A stretch of DNA of 64,000 bases from G020348385 sp964410125 (GCA_964410125.1 CAYPGQ010000001.1:62001-126000), one strand, 5' to 3'; positions 35,132 to 44,027 are shown, numbered from the stretch's first letter. The notes: a model not told the origin generated them from the sequence alone. Numbers and translations: made by a program.

Positions 35132-35425
35132 ATGAGTCTTATAACATTTTGTCTAGGAGCCATGGTTGTTTTAATTTTATGGGGAATTACAGGTTGGATC
35201 AAAAAGAACCAAATCAAACTTTCCTGGCCTTCCTGGTTGGGAGTCATCCTGACCGCATTTCTTGCATTTTTCACGGTCGCATGGTTACTGAGTTGCATTA
35301 TAGAGCGAGAATCACAGGCAGCCGGAATGGGACTTTTGATTTTTGGGGCCCTGGCCTTTATCGCTTTCGGGCTGACACGGAAAAAAATCATCAAAGACAC
35401 CAAATCCCAAGCTAAAGGAAAATAA
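35132..35425 (+). CDS. rdhB: Small three-helix membrane protein, probable RdhB anchor
   Basis: 97 residues with three hydrophobic helices (about 4-20, 33-54 and 64-80), a W-P-S-W turn, and a basic C-terminus (R-K-K-I-I-K). Size, topology and position 4 bases after rdhA fit the RdhB membrane anchor that docks the exported catalytic subunit. Sequence similarity cannot be judged by eye because anchors are poorly conserved; the assignment rests on context. The acidic residues E-R-E in the loop between helices 2 and 3 are a feature that anchors often have to interact with RdhA. Confidence 0.7.
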   Translation: MSLITFCLGAMVVLILWGITGWIKKNQIKLSWPSWLGVILTAFLAFFTVAWLLSCIIERESQAAGMGLLIFGALAFIAFGLTRKKIIKDTKSQAKGK

Positions 35426-35446
35426 AAAGAGACTCGACCTCTAAAC

Positions 35447-36628
35447 ATGAACCATAAAAATTATAAGATCTTGAACAAAACATCCATCCTGAAAATTATT
35501 GTTTGGTTTACAGTTATTATCTCTTTGACCTTCGCCTATATTTATGGATTTATCCGAAAAGACACACAAGTGTTGACACTCCTCCGCAGCATTTTTTCTG
35601 AAAAGGTTAAATTCAAAACAAGAGGCAATAATCCCCTGTTACTGGAGATCTATGACCAGGAAACAAGAAAATTTCTGGGATATTGCGCAGTAGAAAAATC
35701 TCAGGGATGGGGCGGACCATTGCTTGTAGCTGCCATCATCGATTCGGGAGGCACCCTTAAAAAGGCCATAGTCTTAGATCACAAAGAAACCCCATCCTTT
35801 TTCCTTAAGTTACAAAGACACAATTTCTTAGATCAATTTTCTGGGAAAGGGATTTCTGAACCATTCATTATGGAAGAGGATATAGATACGATCACTCAAG
35901 CTACCGTCACGTCCAAGGCAGTAACAGATGCCGTGAGAACAGCTTCTCATGCGCTAGGGAAAAAGCTTTTAAATCTCCAAATCAAGGATACGCGAGCGAG
36001 GTGGAATTTCGGAATCAATGAACTGATCCTACTTCTTCTGTATTTAGGAGTATTGATCAACATAAAACTAAAATCGAAAATTATGCGTTATATAGTCATG
36101 ACAACAGCTTTTATCTTTTTGGGCTTCTATCTCAATTCTGCCATCGCCATCGGTAACATCTCCCAGATATTGCTTGGATTTATTCCCTCGATCAAAGAAA
36201 ATATATTTTGGTGGATTCTCGTAGGGGGAGCATTGCTTATGCCGCTTGTTCTGAAAAAGAATCTCTATTGTTCCTGTGTCTGTCCATTCGGAATTCTCCA
36301 GGATTACACAGCAAAACTAAGTGGTATCAACATCGTTATGCACAAAAAGAATGTGAAACTCGCCAAAACTATTGCTTACTTCCTAACCTGGATTGCCTTT
36401 ATGATTATATTCATCACCTCAAATCCTGCACTGGGAAGTTATGAACCGTTTGCCACGTTCTTTAGACTCGAAGGGATGGGAATTCAGTGGTACATCCTTC
36501 CGGCCGTTGTTCTTGGATCCTTTATCTTGACAAGATTTTTTTGCCGATTCTTCTGTCCGGTGGGAGTTATATTGAACATACTGATCAAATCCAGACAGAG
36601 TCTGGAAAATATTTTAAAGAGACAATAA
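35447..36628 (+). CDS. rdhC: FMN-binding, NosR/NapH-type membrane protein (RdhC-like)
   Basis: 393 residues. An N-terminal helix is followed by a periplasmic FMN-binding domain (residues about 60-175) with D-T-I-T-Q-A-T-V-T-S, a variant of the S/T-G-A-T flavinylation motif in which Gly is replaced by Gln. Then come about five membrane helices and two four-cysteine motifs with few residues, C-S-C-V-C-P-F-G and C-R-F-F-C-P-V-G, as in NosR/NirI/RdhC. RdhC proteins move electrons to, or help mature, the dehalogenase. Position after rdhAB supports this. If the Gln change blocks covalent FMN attachment, it may bind flavin non-covalently. A 31-codon membrane ORF follows within 3 bases. Confidence 0.82.
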   Translation: MNHKNYKILNKTSILKIIVWFTVIISLTFAYIYGFIRKDTQVLTLLRSIFSEKVKFKTRGNNPLLLEIYDQETRKFLGYCAVEKSQGWGGPLLVAAIIDSGGTLKKAIVLDHKETPSFFLKLQRHNFLDQFSGKGISEPFIMEEDIDTITQATVTSKAVTDAVRTASHALGKKLLNLQIKDTRARWNFGINELILLLLYLGVLINIKLKSKIMRYIVMTTAFIFLGFYLNSAIAIGNISQILLGFIPSIKENIFWWILVGGALLMPLVLKKNLYCSCVCPFGILQDYTAKLSGINIVMHKKNVKLAKTIAYFLTWIAFMIIFITSNPALGSYEPFATFFRLEGMGIQWYILPAVVLGSFILTRFFCRFFCPVGVILNILIKSRQSLENILKRQ

Positions 36629-36630
36629 AA

Positions 36631-36726
36631 ATGATCAAAATGAAGATCAAAGAGGCCATCGCAATGGCCTTGATTTTGCTTACTTTCGGGCTTATCATGG
36701 CATATTTCTACCAAATACTTTTTTAA
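36631..36726 (+). CDS. Single-helix small membrane protein after rdhC
   Basis: A 31-residue ORF begins 3 bases after the rdhC stop, with AAAGAGA upstream. It reads as a short basic start (K-M-K-I-K-E) followed by one hydrophobic helix from A-I-A-M-A-L to the end. Very small single-helix proteins often end electron-transfer operons. It may be a subunit of the Rdh membrane complex, or an insignificant ORF; length gives little statistical support. Confidence 0.4.
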   Translation: MIKMKIKEAIAMALILLTFGLIMAYFYQILF

Positions 36727-36802
36727 AACTCCTCCCTATGCTATACTTTCTTCCTTTCAAGAATCGAGGTCAAATTTCATCAATTTATAATGAGGTAAAA
36801 AC

Positions 36803-38107
36803 ATGAAAAAAGCCATTATTATGGGTGCTGCGGGAAGGGATTTCCACAATTTCAACGTTCATTTTCGAAAAAATGAAGATCTTCGTGTTGTGGCTTTTAC
36901 AGCCACCCAAATTCCTGATATAGAAGGCAGAAAATATCCTCCTCAACTCGCAGGAAAAATATACCCTGAGGGGATTCCTATTTATCCTGAAGAAGAGCTC
37001 GTCTCATTAATCAAGGATAATGAAGTTGACGAAGTTTATTTTTCCTACAGCGACGTCCTGCATGAGTATGTGATGCACAAAGCATCGGAAGTGATGGCAG
37101 CAGGGGCATCATTCGTTCTCTTAGGACCGGATGAGACTATGATTAAAAGCAGGCTCCCTGTTGTCTCGGTGTGCGCAGTAAGAACAGGGTGCGGAAAAAG
37201 CCAAACCAGTCGAAAAATATCCCTTATACTAAAAAATAATGGCCGAAGAGTCGTCGTCATCCGCCACCCGATGCCGTATGGAAATCTGGCTGACCAGAAG
37301 GTCCAGCGTTTTGAAAAATACGAGGACCTTGCCAAACACCATTGCACCATCGAAGAGAGGGAGGAGTATGAACCACACATCAGCAATGGAATCATTGTCT
37401 ACGCTGGTGTGGATTTCCAGGCCATCTTGGACGAAGCAGAAAAAGAAGCGGACATCATCATATGGGATGGAGGGAACAATGATTTTTCTTTTTATAGGGC
37501 TGACCTTGAAATTGTCGTGGTTGATCCTCACAGAGTCGGTCACGAGCTCCTATATCATCCTGGGGAGACAAATTTTAGAAGAGCAGATGTGATCGTCATC
37601 AACAAAATAGGAACTGCGGATGAGGAAAAAGTCAATCTTGTGACAGAAAACATTAAAAAATACAATCCGAAAGCACGCGTTGTCCGCGCTAACTCCCCAA
37701 TCTATGTCTCTGGAGGAGAGGAAATCGCGAATAAAAACGTCTTGGTTGTCGAGGATGGTCCCACCTTAACTCATGGCGAAATGTCTTATGGAGCTGGAAT
37801 CGTTGCTGCCAACCAATTCGGGGCTGCTACAATCATAGATCCAAGACCTTTTTCAGTCGGAAGCATTGAGGGCACATTCAAAAAATTCAAACATTTGGAT
37901 AAAGTCCTCCCAGCCATGGGTTACGGAGAACAACAAATAGCTGAGCTAACTGAAACTATCAATCGCAGCGATTGTGATCTTGTTGTCAGCGGTACACCAA
38001 TCGATCTTAGCCGATTGATCGAATCCAACAAAAAAATTCTTCGTGTCCAATACGATATTGAAGAAATCGGATCGCCAGATTTAGAAGAAATTCTTAAAGA
38101 TTTTTAA
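36803..38107 (+). CDS. Predicted GTPase, cyclic 2,3-diphosphoglycerate synthetase-like
   Basis: 434 residues. The N-terminal part is Rossmann-like (M-G-A-A-G-R-D-F-H-N-F-N) and a P-loop follows near residue 130 (V-R-T-G-C-G-K-S-Q-T-S), with W-D-G-G-N-N-D, I-V-V-V-D-P-H-R and V-I-N-K as nucleotide-binding blocks. This arrangement is typical of proteins related to the archaeal cyclic 2,3-diphosphoglycerate synthetase; bacterial members are of unknown function and I would not assign that reaction. GAGG precedes the ATG. The gene is followed after 42 bases by ornithine carbamoyltransferase on the same strand, so a role in arginine/carbamoyl phosphate metabolism is possible. Confidence 0.82.
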   Translation: MKKAIIMGAAGRDFHNFNVHFRKNEDLRVVAFTATQIPDIEGRKYPPQLAGKIYPEGIPIYPEEELVSLIKDNEVDEVYFSYSDVLHEYVMHKASEVMAAGASFVLLGPDETMIKSRLPVVSVCAVRTGCGKSQTSRKISLILKNNGRRVVVIRHPMPYGNLADQKVQRFEKYEDLAKHHCTIEEREEYEPHISNGIIVYAGVDFQAILDEAEKEADIIIWDGGNNDFSFYRADLEIVVVDPHRVGHELLYHPGETNFRRADVIVINKIGTADEEKVNLVTENIKKYNPKARVVRANSPIYVSGGEEIANKNVLVVEDGPTLTHGEMSYGAGIVAANQFGAATIIDPRPFSVGSIEGTFKKFKHLDKVLPAMGYGEQQIAELTETINRSDCDLVVSGTPIDLSRLIESNKKILRVQYDIEEIGSPDLEEILKDF

Positions 38108-38149
38108 TCCAGGTTTTAAACGCGATTGAGGATAAAAAGGGAGGATAAA

Positions 38150-39148
38150 ATGGCTCACAACTTGAAAAACCGAAATTTTCTGAAATTATTGGATTTCACA
38201 CCAGAAGAAATTCGCTTTTTGCTGAATCTCTCGGCTGATCTCAAAAAAGCAAAATATGCTGGGTCAGAGCAACCAAGATTAATCGGGAAAAACATTGCCC
38301 TCATTTTTGAAAAAGCTTCAACCAGGACAAGATGCGCTTTTGAAACAGCGGCCTTCGATCAAGGAGCGAATGTGACATATCTCGGACCGACCGGCTCCCA
38401 AATCGGAAAAAAGGAAACCATAAAAGATACGGCTCGCGTGCTGGGAAGAATGTATGATGGCATTGAATATCGAGGTTTTGGGCAGGCGATAGTCGAAGAA
38501 TTGGCAAAATACTCTGGAGTGCCGGTGTGGAATGGTCTCACAAATGAGTATCATCCAACCCAAGTTCTTGCTGATCTGTTAACAATGATGGAGCATTCTG
38601 ACAAGCCTCTAAACCAAGTGGCATTCGCTTATTTGGGCGATGCGAGAAACAACATGGGAAATTCGCTGCTAATAGGGGCAGCCAAGATGGGAATGGACTT
38701 TCGTTCAATCGCACCAGCATCGATTCAGCCTGATGAAAAACTAGTCGAAGATGCCAAAAGAATTGCGGAAAAAACAGGCGCAAAAATAGTATTAACGGAG
38801 GATATCGAACAGGGTGTAAGGAGCTGTGATTTTCTCTGCACCGATGTCTGGGTATCCATGGGAGAGCCAGAAGATGTTTGGAAAAAGAGAATTGAGCTGC
38901 TGAAGCCATATCAGGTGAATAAAGAGACCTTGAAAATGACCAACAATCCACAAGTTAAATTCATGCACTGTTTGCCCGCATTCCACAATTGCGAAACATC
39001 TATTGGCGAAGACATCTATCAAAAATTTGGACTAGAAGCGATGGAAGTCACTGAGGAAGTTTTTGAATCTGATGCCTCCATTGTTTTTGATGAGGCGGAA
39101 AACAGAGTCCATACGATTAAAGCCATTATGGTTGCAACGTTAGCCTAG
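38150..39148 (+). CDS. argF: Ornithine carbamoyltransferase
   Basis: OTC makes citrulline from ornithine and carbamoyl phosphate in the cytoplasm (arginine synthesis or, in reverse, degradation). 332 residues is the usual size. The carbamoyl-phosphate site S-T-R-T-R is followed by C-A-F-E, and further residues include N-G-L-T-N-E-Y-H-P-T-Q and the ornithine/catalytic M-H-C-L-P-A-F-H. The ATG at 38150 has GGGAGG 5 bases upstream; a TTG 24 bases earlier is less likely. Putrescine carbamoyltransferase is a close relative that could use agmatine-derived putrescine, worth noting because an arginine decarboxylase (pdaD) is in the window; the signature residues favour OTC. Confidence 0.9.
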   Translation: MAHNLKNRNFLKLLDFTPEEIRFLLNLSADLKKAKYAGSEQPRLIGKNIALIFEKASTRTRCAFETAAFDQGANVTYLGPTGSQIGKKETIKDTARVLGRMYDGIEYRGFGQAIVEELAKYSGVPVWNGLTNEYHPTQVLADLLTMMEHSDKPLNQVAFAYLGDARNNMGNSLLIGAAKMGMDFRSIAPASIQPDEKLVEDAKRIAEKTGAKIVLTEDIEQGVRSCDFLCTDVWVSMGEPEDVWKKRIELLKPYQVNKETLKMTNNPQVKFMHCLPAFHNCETSIGEDIYQKFGLEAMEVTEEVFESDASIVFDEAENRVHTIKAIMVATLA

Positions 39149-39296
39149 TTTTAAAAGAGACGCTCCAAGGCTTAACATCTTTTCAAAACTTTAAAACTTT
39201 CCCATAATTATAAGCGAGGATTTTTCTGTTGAGATATTTATTAAGTTTCAACGGCCAAAAATGTTATATTATTGGGGAATAAAGGGAAGAAAAAAC

Positions 39297-40424
39297 ATGA
39301 AAATCGGAATAATTTCTACCTATCCCCCTATCCACTGCGGAATAGCCACTTACTCTTCCTACTTGATCAAAGAATTGCAACGACTCAAAAACAGAGTGTA
39401 TGTCGTTTGTCACAAGGGAGGGGAAGGAATGGACTGTTCTCCTGTGTTCAACGCCGATGATCCAGACTTGCCCCACAAAGCTTTCAAAGCCATGATGGAG
39501 TTCACTCCAGACCTTGTCCATATCCAACATGAATACGGCCTCTTTGGGAAGCAAAACGGGATGAATGTCATTCCCCTTGCTTATAAATTTAAATTGAGCC
39601 GTATCCCGACAGTCATAACCCTCCATACCGTCCTGGAAGAGTGCAGTTATGAAGAGCAGGTCATCGAGAAGGCACTGGCAGATATTTCAGATGCCATTAT
39701 TGTTCACGAACTATATCAAAGAGAATTAATCAAAAAGAGGACTGGCCATCAAGATAAAGTATACGTCATTCCTCATGGTGTGCGCGATCTTATCCCCGTC
39801 TCCAAAGCGAAAGAGGGATTGAGACTCGAAAGGAAAAGGATTGTGCTTCTTATGGGTTACTTTAGGAGAAGCAAAAATTTTGAGCGTGTGGTGAAGATTT
39901 TCCCTCGCGTTACAGAATCCGTCGATAATGCCCTTCTGCTTGTAGCTTCTGGAGCAAGGATGCCAGAAGATATCTCCTATCAGGAAGAGTTTCTTGAAGA
40001 TGTGGCTACCTCAGCTGTAAAAGATAAAATAAAAGTACTACTTGGGCCATTTTCCCACAATAAATTTGACCTTATCCTATCAGCAGCGGATGTTGTAGTC
40101 CTTCCCTATCTCAAGGGCGGCCAAAGCGGGATTTTAGCTCATTGTCATGCCTTTGCAAAACCAGCTGTCGTTTGCTCCGAAGTGACAGCCATGGCTAATC
40201 TGGTCCAAAAGGCAAGAAGCGGCCTTGTGGCGCATACCGATTCTGAGCTGGCAGAGGCAATAATTACCATTCTGACAGAGAAGAATCTGGCGAGAGAATT
40301 TTCAGAGAATGCCAGAGCTTATGTCGAAAAGCATATCTCCTGGAAGATCATTGCATCCAGACATATGGATGTCTATAATAAGATTCTAAAAAATCGGCAT
40401 CCGCCTGGAGAAAGCTACGATTGA
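39297..40424 (+). CDS. Family 4 glycosyltransferase
   Basis: A 375-residue GT-B enzyme. N-terminal P-P-I-H-C-G-I-A-T-Y binding loop, H-I-Q-H-E-Y-G-L-F-G, and the C-terminal L-P-Y-L-K-G-G-Q-S-G-I-L-A-H-C-H-A nucleotide-sugar site (in place of E-x7-E, S-G-I-L takes the position before the second acid) fit retaining GT4 enzymes. The ATG at 39297 is preceded by AGGGAAG; an in-frame ATG 36 bases upstream has none. The next gene, a GH130 phosphorylase, starts 19 bases downstream. Such GT4-GH130 pairs are frequent in bacteria and suggest synthesis and phosphorolysis of a mannoside, by analogy. Confidence 0.85.
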   Translation: MKIGIISTYPPIHCGIATYSSYLIKELQRLKNRVYVVCHKGGEGMDCSPVFNADDPDLPHKAFKAMMEFTPDLVHIQHEYGLFGKQNGMNVIPLAYKFKLSRIPTVITLHTVLEECSYEEQVIEKALADISDAIIVHELYQRELIKKRTGHQDKVYVIPHGVRDLIPVSKAKEGLRLERKRIVLLMGYFRRSKNFERVVKIFPRVTESVDNALLLVASGARMPEDISYQEEFLEDVATSAVKDKIKVLLGPFSHNKFDLILSAADVVVLPYLKGGQSGILAHCHAFAKPAVVCSEVTAMANLVQKARSGLVAHTDSELAEAIITILTEKNLAREFSENARAYVEKHISWKIIASRHMDVYNKILKNRHPPGESYD

Positions 40425-40443
40425 GGAGGATTCAAGGAGCAAG

Positions 40444-41388
40444 ATGAGTAAAGGAAGAAAAAAAAGGAAAGAGATTGTCGAAAAATATATTGGAAATCCG
40501 ATCATCACGAGCAAAGACATCCCCATTCCGTGTAACACGGTTTTTAATGCAGCTGCCACGGTGTATAGGGATGAATATATCCTTCTTGTTCGAGTTGAGG
40601 GCGTTGAGGGCAAATCTTCGCTCTGGATAGCTAGGAGCAAAGATGGAAAGAAGTTTGAAATAGATAAAAAACCTGCCCTTATTCCATCGAATCAGGAGCC
40701 CTTCAAGACATATGAAAAGAGGGGCCTGGAGGATCCGCGAATCACGAAGGTCGATGATACTTACTATATCATCTACACGGCTTATTCCCATTATTCCCCC
40801 CGCCTTGCGCTGGCTAAAACACGAGATTTTGAAAATTTTGAGAGGATTGCACTGATTTCTGAGCCAGTGAATAAAAACGCTGTTATTTTCCCCAAAAAAT
40901 TTCAAAGAAGATATGTCCGCTATGATAGACCCATGGCAACAGGCATTGCCACTTGGATATCTTATTCCTATGACCTCATACATTGGGGAAATTCAAGCAT
41001 GATCTTCGAAACACGGCCAGGCTTTTGGGATGCAGACAGGATTGGCCCTGGCGCCCCGCCCATCCGAACAAAAAAGGGGTGGCTTCTCATATACCATGGC
41101 GTCAAAAAGACATCTGCGGGTCCCATTTACAGACTTGGAGTTGCCCTTTTCGATCTCAAGGATCCGTCCAAGCTTATTGGCCGCTCAAGAGAGCCGATTC
41201 TCTCACCTTCTGAATATTACGAGAGGGCCGGTGATGTTCCGAATGTTGTTTTTACAACCGGGGCAATCCTGGAGAAAACAGGAGAAGTTAAGATATACTA
41301 TGGGGCCTGCGATACATATATATGTCTTGCGACTGCCCGAATAGATGATCTCCTTGCTCTGTGCAAAAAGAAAGAAACAGAGGTTTAA
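40444..41388 (+). CDS. GH130 family beta-mannoside phosphorylase/hydrolase
   Basis: 314 residues of a five-bladed propeller. The family signature R-G-L-E-D-P-R-I holds the catalytic Asp; N-T-V-F-N-A-A-A, R-V-E-G, K-N-A-V-I-F-P and D-A-D-R-I-G-P-G-A-P-P-I, W-L-L-I-Y-H-G and G-D-V-P-N-V-V-F-T-T-G line the active site. Members phosphorolyse beta-1,2- or beta-1,4-mannosides to mannose 1-phosphate. AAGGAG lies 6 bases before the ATG. It forms an operon with the GT4 gene. No signal peptide, so it is cytoplasmic. Linkage specificity cannot be predicted. Confidence 0.87.
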   Translation: MSKGRKKRKEIVEKYIGNPIITSKDIPIPCNTVFNAAATVYRDEYILLVRVEGVEGKSSLWIARSKDGKKFEIDKKPALIPSNQEPFKTYEKRGLEDPRITKVDDTYYIIYTAYSHYSPRLALAKTRDFENFERIALISEPVNKNAVIFPKKFQRRYVRYDRPMATGIATWISYSYDLIHWGNSSMIFETRPGFWDADRIGPGAPPIRTKKGWLLIYHGVKKTSAGPIYRLGVALFDLKDPSKLIGRSREPILSPSEYYERAGDVPNVVFTTGAILEKTGEVKIYYGACDTYICLATARIDDLLALCKKKETEV

Positions 41389-41405
41389 AAAGCTTCGTCG
41401 TGTAA

Positions 41406-42146
41406 TTATTCCCGCCTCAACCTTCTCCGCTGGATGAATAGGCTGAGGACAAAAAATAACGAAGTAAAGAGAACCAGCATGATTAGATCCAGCCCTAGGG
41501 GAAAGCCACTTGAATGGTCAAAAAGGGTGTTCCTCAAGCCATCTACGGAATATGTCAGAGGGAGCAGCCAGGCTAAATATTTTAAAAATCCAGGCATAGA
41601 TTCCAAAGGGATAAAAACTCCACAGACGAAAATCATAGGAAAACGAAAAAAATTAAACATCGTCATAGCTTCGAAAACTTCCTTTACGCTGTTTGCCACA
41701 AACATGCCCAGGGCTGCAAAGGAAGCCGCAGAGAGCAACATCAGAACTAAGCTCATGAATATTTTATGGGGACTGAGGTGAAAAAAGAACACGGAAACGA
41801 TGAAAAAAAGAAGCCCCATAAGGAATCCGAATATCACTCCGCTGAGCATTTTCCCCAAAAGCAATGAAGCCTTACCGATGGGGGCCAAAAATAATCTCTC
41901 CAGCGTCCCTACTCTTTTCTCAAAGGTTATCACCACCCCCTCCATTGAGGTGGCACCGAAAAGCAGCACCATTCCGATCAAGCCAGGGACGATTTCTCGG
42001 ATTCCTTGAGGGTTTTTCAAATAGAAGGCAAAAACAAGTGCCAGGGGCATGATAATGCCCCAACTTATCAGCGGAGGTTTCAGGTAATAGGTTTTTAAAT
42101 CTTTTAAGGTCACATAAAAGATTTTGGAGAGAGTAGGTGTGTGCAT
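41406..42146 (-). CDS. ABC-2 type transporter permease
   Basis: 246 residues with six hydrophobic helices. The G-T-L-E-R-L-F-L-A-P-I segment after helix 2 is the coupling motif of ABC-2 permeases, and the C-terminal W-L-L-P-L-T-Y-S-V-D-G-L-R is also characteristic. It follows its ATPase (42148-43125) with one base between them. Together they make a small exporter of the NodIJ/DrrAB type. The substrate is unknown. 17 bases separate it from the convergent GH130 gene, so the termination region must lie within coding sequence. Confidence 0.88.
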   Translation of the reverse strand: MHTPTLSKIFYVTLKDLKTYYLKPPLISWGIIMPLALVFAFYLKNPQGIREIVPGLIGMVLLFGATSMEGVVITFEKRVGTLERLFLAPIGKASLLLGKMLSGVIFGFLMGLLFFIVSVFFFHLSPHKIFMSLVLMLLSAASFAALGMFVANSVKEVFEAMTMFNFFRFPMIFVCGVFIPLESMPGFLKYLAWLLPLTYSVDGLRNTLFDHSSGFPLGLDLIMLVLFTSLFFVLSLFIQRRRLRRE

Positions 42147-42147
42147 T

Positions 42148-43125
42148 TTATGGTTTCAATTCTTTATCGATTTTCATAAGTTCAAGGTCTAAGCCTGTCA
42201 AATGAACGAAGGTATCTTCCAGCGAGGCTGAAGCAGTATTGATAGCGCGAATCCTGACTTTTTCTTTCCGCAGAATCTTTAGAACTGCCTCGAGGACCAG
42301 ATCCACATCATCGCATTGAACCTCTATGCTGGAATTCGTCAGTTCAAGGCTTTTGACCCTTTCCATTCTGGACAACTGCTGCTTGAGGCCCTGCTTGATT
42401 CCGTCTACCGTAAAAATAAGGCGTTGAGGAGCAGGCGTCATCCGTTTCAAGGCCTCAACCGTATCCATGGAAATAATTTCTCCCTTTACAAGAATGGCAA
42501 CCCTCTGGCATAAGGCTTCGGCCTCTCCGATATTGTGCGTGGTTAAAAATATGGTCACACCGGAGCGATGCAACTGCTGAATTAAAGCTCTTAAATGTCT
42601 TGAGCTTGCTACATCTAGACCAATGGTGGGTTCGTCAAGAAAAACGATTTCCGGTTTATGAACAAGAGATGCGGCTATGGTAAGACTGCGCTTCATGCCT
42701 TTGGAAAGCTGGGAAAAGAGTACATTTCGCTTGTCATAGAGGCCAAATTCTCTCAATAAATCCTCAGCCCGTTCTCTTCGCGATTTCTTTGCTATTCCAT
42801 AAAGTTGTGCAATAAATATGAGGTTGTTGAGGGAGCTCAGCTCTGGATAGAGGTTGGACACCTCTGGCACAGCCCCAATATGTTGTTTAACCCAGATTTC
42901 ATCTTTTTGGATATTGTGCCCGAAGATAAAGACATCCCCGCGGTTAGACCGGCTCAAACCTGTGATTATTCGTAGAGTGGTTGTTTTTCCGGCCCCGTTA
43001 GGTCCAAGGAAGCCGAATATTTCCCCTTTCTGGACAGAAAAATCGATTCCTTTAAGAGCCCAGAATCCATTATAACTTTTGGCCAATCCGGCCGTCTGAA
43101 CAGCTAATTTATTAATTTTGGACAT
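42148..43125 (-). CDS. ABC transporter ATP-binding protein
   Basis: 325 residues. Walker A G-P-N-G-A-G-K-T-T, signature L-S-K-G-M-K-R (the usual L-S-G-G-Q is replaced), Walker B E-I-V-F-L-D-E-P-T-I-G-L-D, switch T-T-H-N. The extra C-terminal 80 residues (from about 235) are common in DrrA-type drug or lipid exporters. It is the upstream gene of a two-gene operon with the ABC-2 permease. No strong ribosome binding site precedes the ATG at 43125. Confidence 0.9.
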   Translation of the reverse strand: MSKINKLAVQTAGLAKSYNGFWALKGIDFSVQKGEIFGFLGPNGAGKTTTLRIITGLSRSNRGDVFIFGHNIQKDEIWVKQHIGAVPEVSNLYPELSSLNNLIFIAQLYGIAKKSRRERAEDLLREFGLYDKRNVLFSQLSKGMKRSLTIAASLVHKPEIVFLDEPTIGLDVASSRHLRALIQQLHRSGVTIFLTTHNIGEAEALCQRVAILVKGEIISMDTVEALKRMTPAPQRLIFTVDGIKQGLKQQLSRMERVKSLELTNSSIEVQCDDVDLVLEAVLKILRKEKVRIRAINTASASLEDTFVHLTGLDLELMKIDKELKP

Positions 43126-43224
43126 TTATGGATTGACACTCCTATCTTTTCAGTCTTTATTTCTGAAGACCATTACCCAAGCAAATAATTTCTGTTCCAA
43201 ATAACTATTCTAAAACGACGTCTA

Positions 43225-43874
43225 CTATTTTAATACAACATCTTTGATAATTAAAAGGGCCGCGACTCCTAATAGAACTGTTCCAAAAATCAACTTGATA
43301 GATCTCGATTTCAACTTCCCCGCCATAAGCCAAGAGCCTGCCTGGCTTCCAGCGAAAACGGCTAACACACACAGCCCCCAAACAAGCCAAACAGGCTGGG
43401 CAGCCGTGAAAATATGGGATATAAAGCTTGAAGCTCCGGAAAAAGTGACCACCATGGCCGAAGTTGCGGCAGCTATTTTTGCCTCAAATCCCACAATATA
43501 CAACAAGGGAACAACAAAACTGCCCCCCTCCTCTGCCAATCAAGCCAGCAAAAATCCGAGAACTGCCCCCGCGCTTATGCTTAAAACAATTTTTTTCTTT
43601 GTGGATAAGGCGCCTCTCTCGGGCTTCCACCCACTGAGCATCAGCATGGCGGCCGATCTATGAGTTTTTTCCGCCCATAGGTTAAAGCTGCAGAGGAGCT
43701 GTTCACAATATTCAACAACATGCCCAAAGGGATGGCCTGTGTTTTAAAATCCATTCCCAACCAATAGAGAACGGGAATATAGAGTTGAAACCCACCCATG
43801 CCCAGAATAGAAAACAAAAAAGCGATAAAGAAAAAAATGAGCGGTGCAAGATATAATGTGAATTTTCCTTCAAT
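43225..43874 (-). pseudogene. TauE/SafE sulfite-exporter-type permease, broken by a frameshift and a stop
   Basis: Three reading segments of one membrane protein: an N-terminal piece (43874 to about 43650: L-F-S-I-L-G-M-G-G-F-Q-L-Y-I-P-V) ending in I-D-R-P-P-C and a stop; then, one base out of frame, M-L-M-L-S-G-W-K-P-E-R to L-G-F-L-L-A with an in-frame TGA (43540-43542); then L-A-E-E-G-G-S-F-V-V-P-L-L-Y to the end. A missing base near 43650 and the TGA (Gly GGA by analogy with the G-L-I-G-x-G-G motif) explain both breaks. It is a recent pseudogene or a sequencing error. The normal protein exports small anions such as sulfite or sulfoacetate. Confidence 0.75.
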
Positions 43875-43928
43875 CGCATCTCTTTCTTAACAGTCAGCTG
43901 GCACTTGAGTGTAGGGAAGAAAAACGGA

Positions 43929-44020
43929 TGGCGGAGAGGGTGGGATTCGAACCCACGATACTGCATTCACAGTATAGCGATTTTCGAGACCGCCGCCTTC
44001 AACCACTCGGCCACCTCTCC
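43929..44020 (-). tRNA. tRNA-Ser (anticodon CGA)
   Basis: On the minus strand: acceptor GGAGAGG paired with CCTCTCC, D-arm GCC...GGC with G-A-G-T-G-G-T-T, anticodon loop C-T-C-G-A-A-A giving CGA (reads UCG), a long variable arm (class II, as expected for Ser), T-arm G-T-G-G-G-T-T-C-G-A-A-T-C-C-C-A-C, discriminator G and an encoded CCA (43929-43931). It lies 7 bases after the tadA stop and is probably in the same transcript. Confidence 0.95.
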
Positions 44021-44027
44021 ATATCTC

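Noticed and set aside
43540..43542. TGA recoded as Gly or Sec in the TauE gene
   Set aside because: The same gene has a separate frameshift, no Sec-insertion hairpin is apparent, and many other genes in the window use TGA as a normal stop.
43929..44020. tRNA-Leu (also class II with a long variable arm)
   Set aside because: The anticodon loop reads CGA and the acceptor/D-arm fit Ser.
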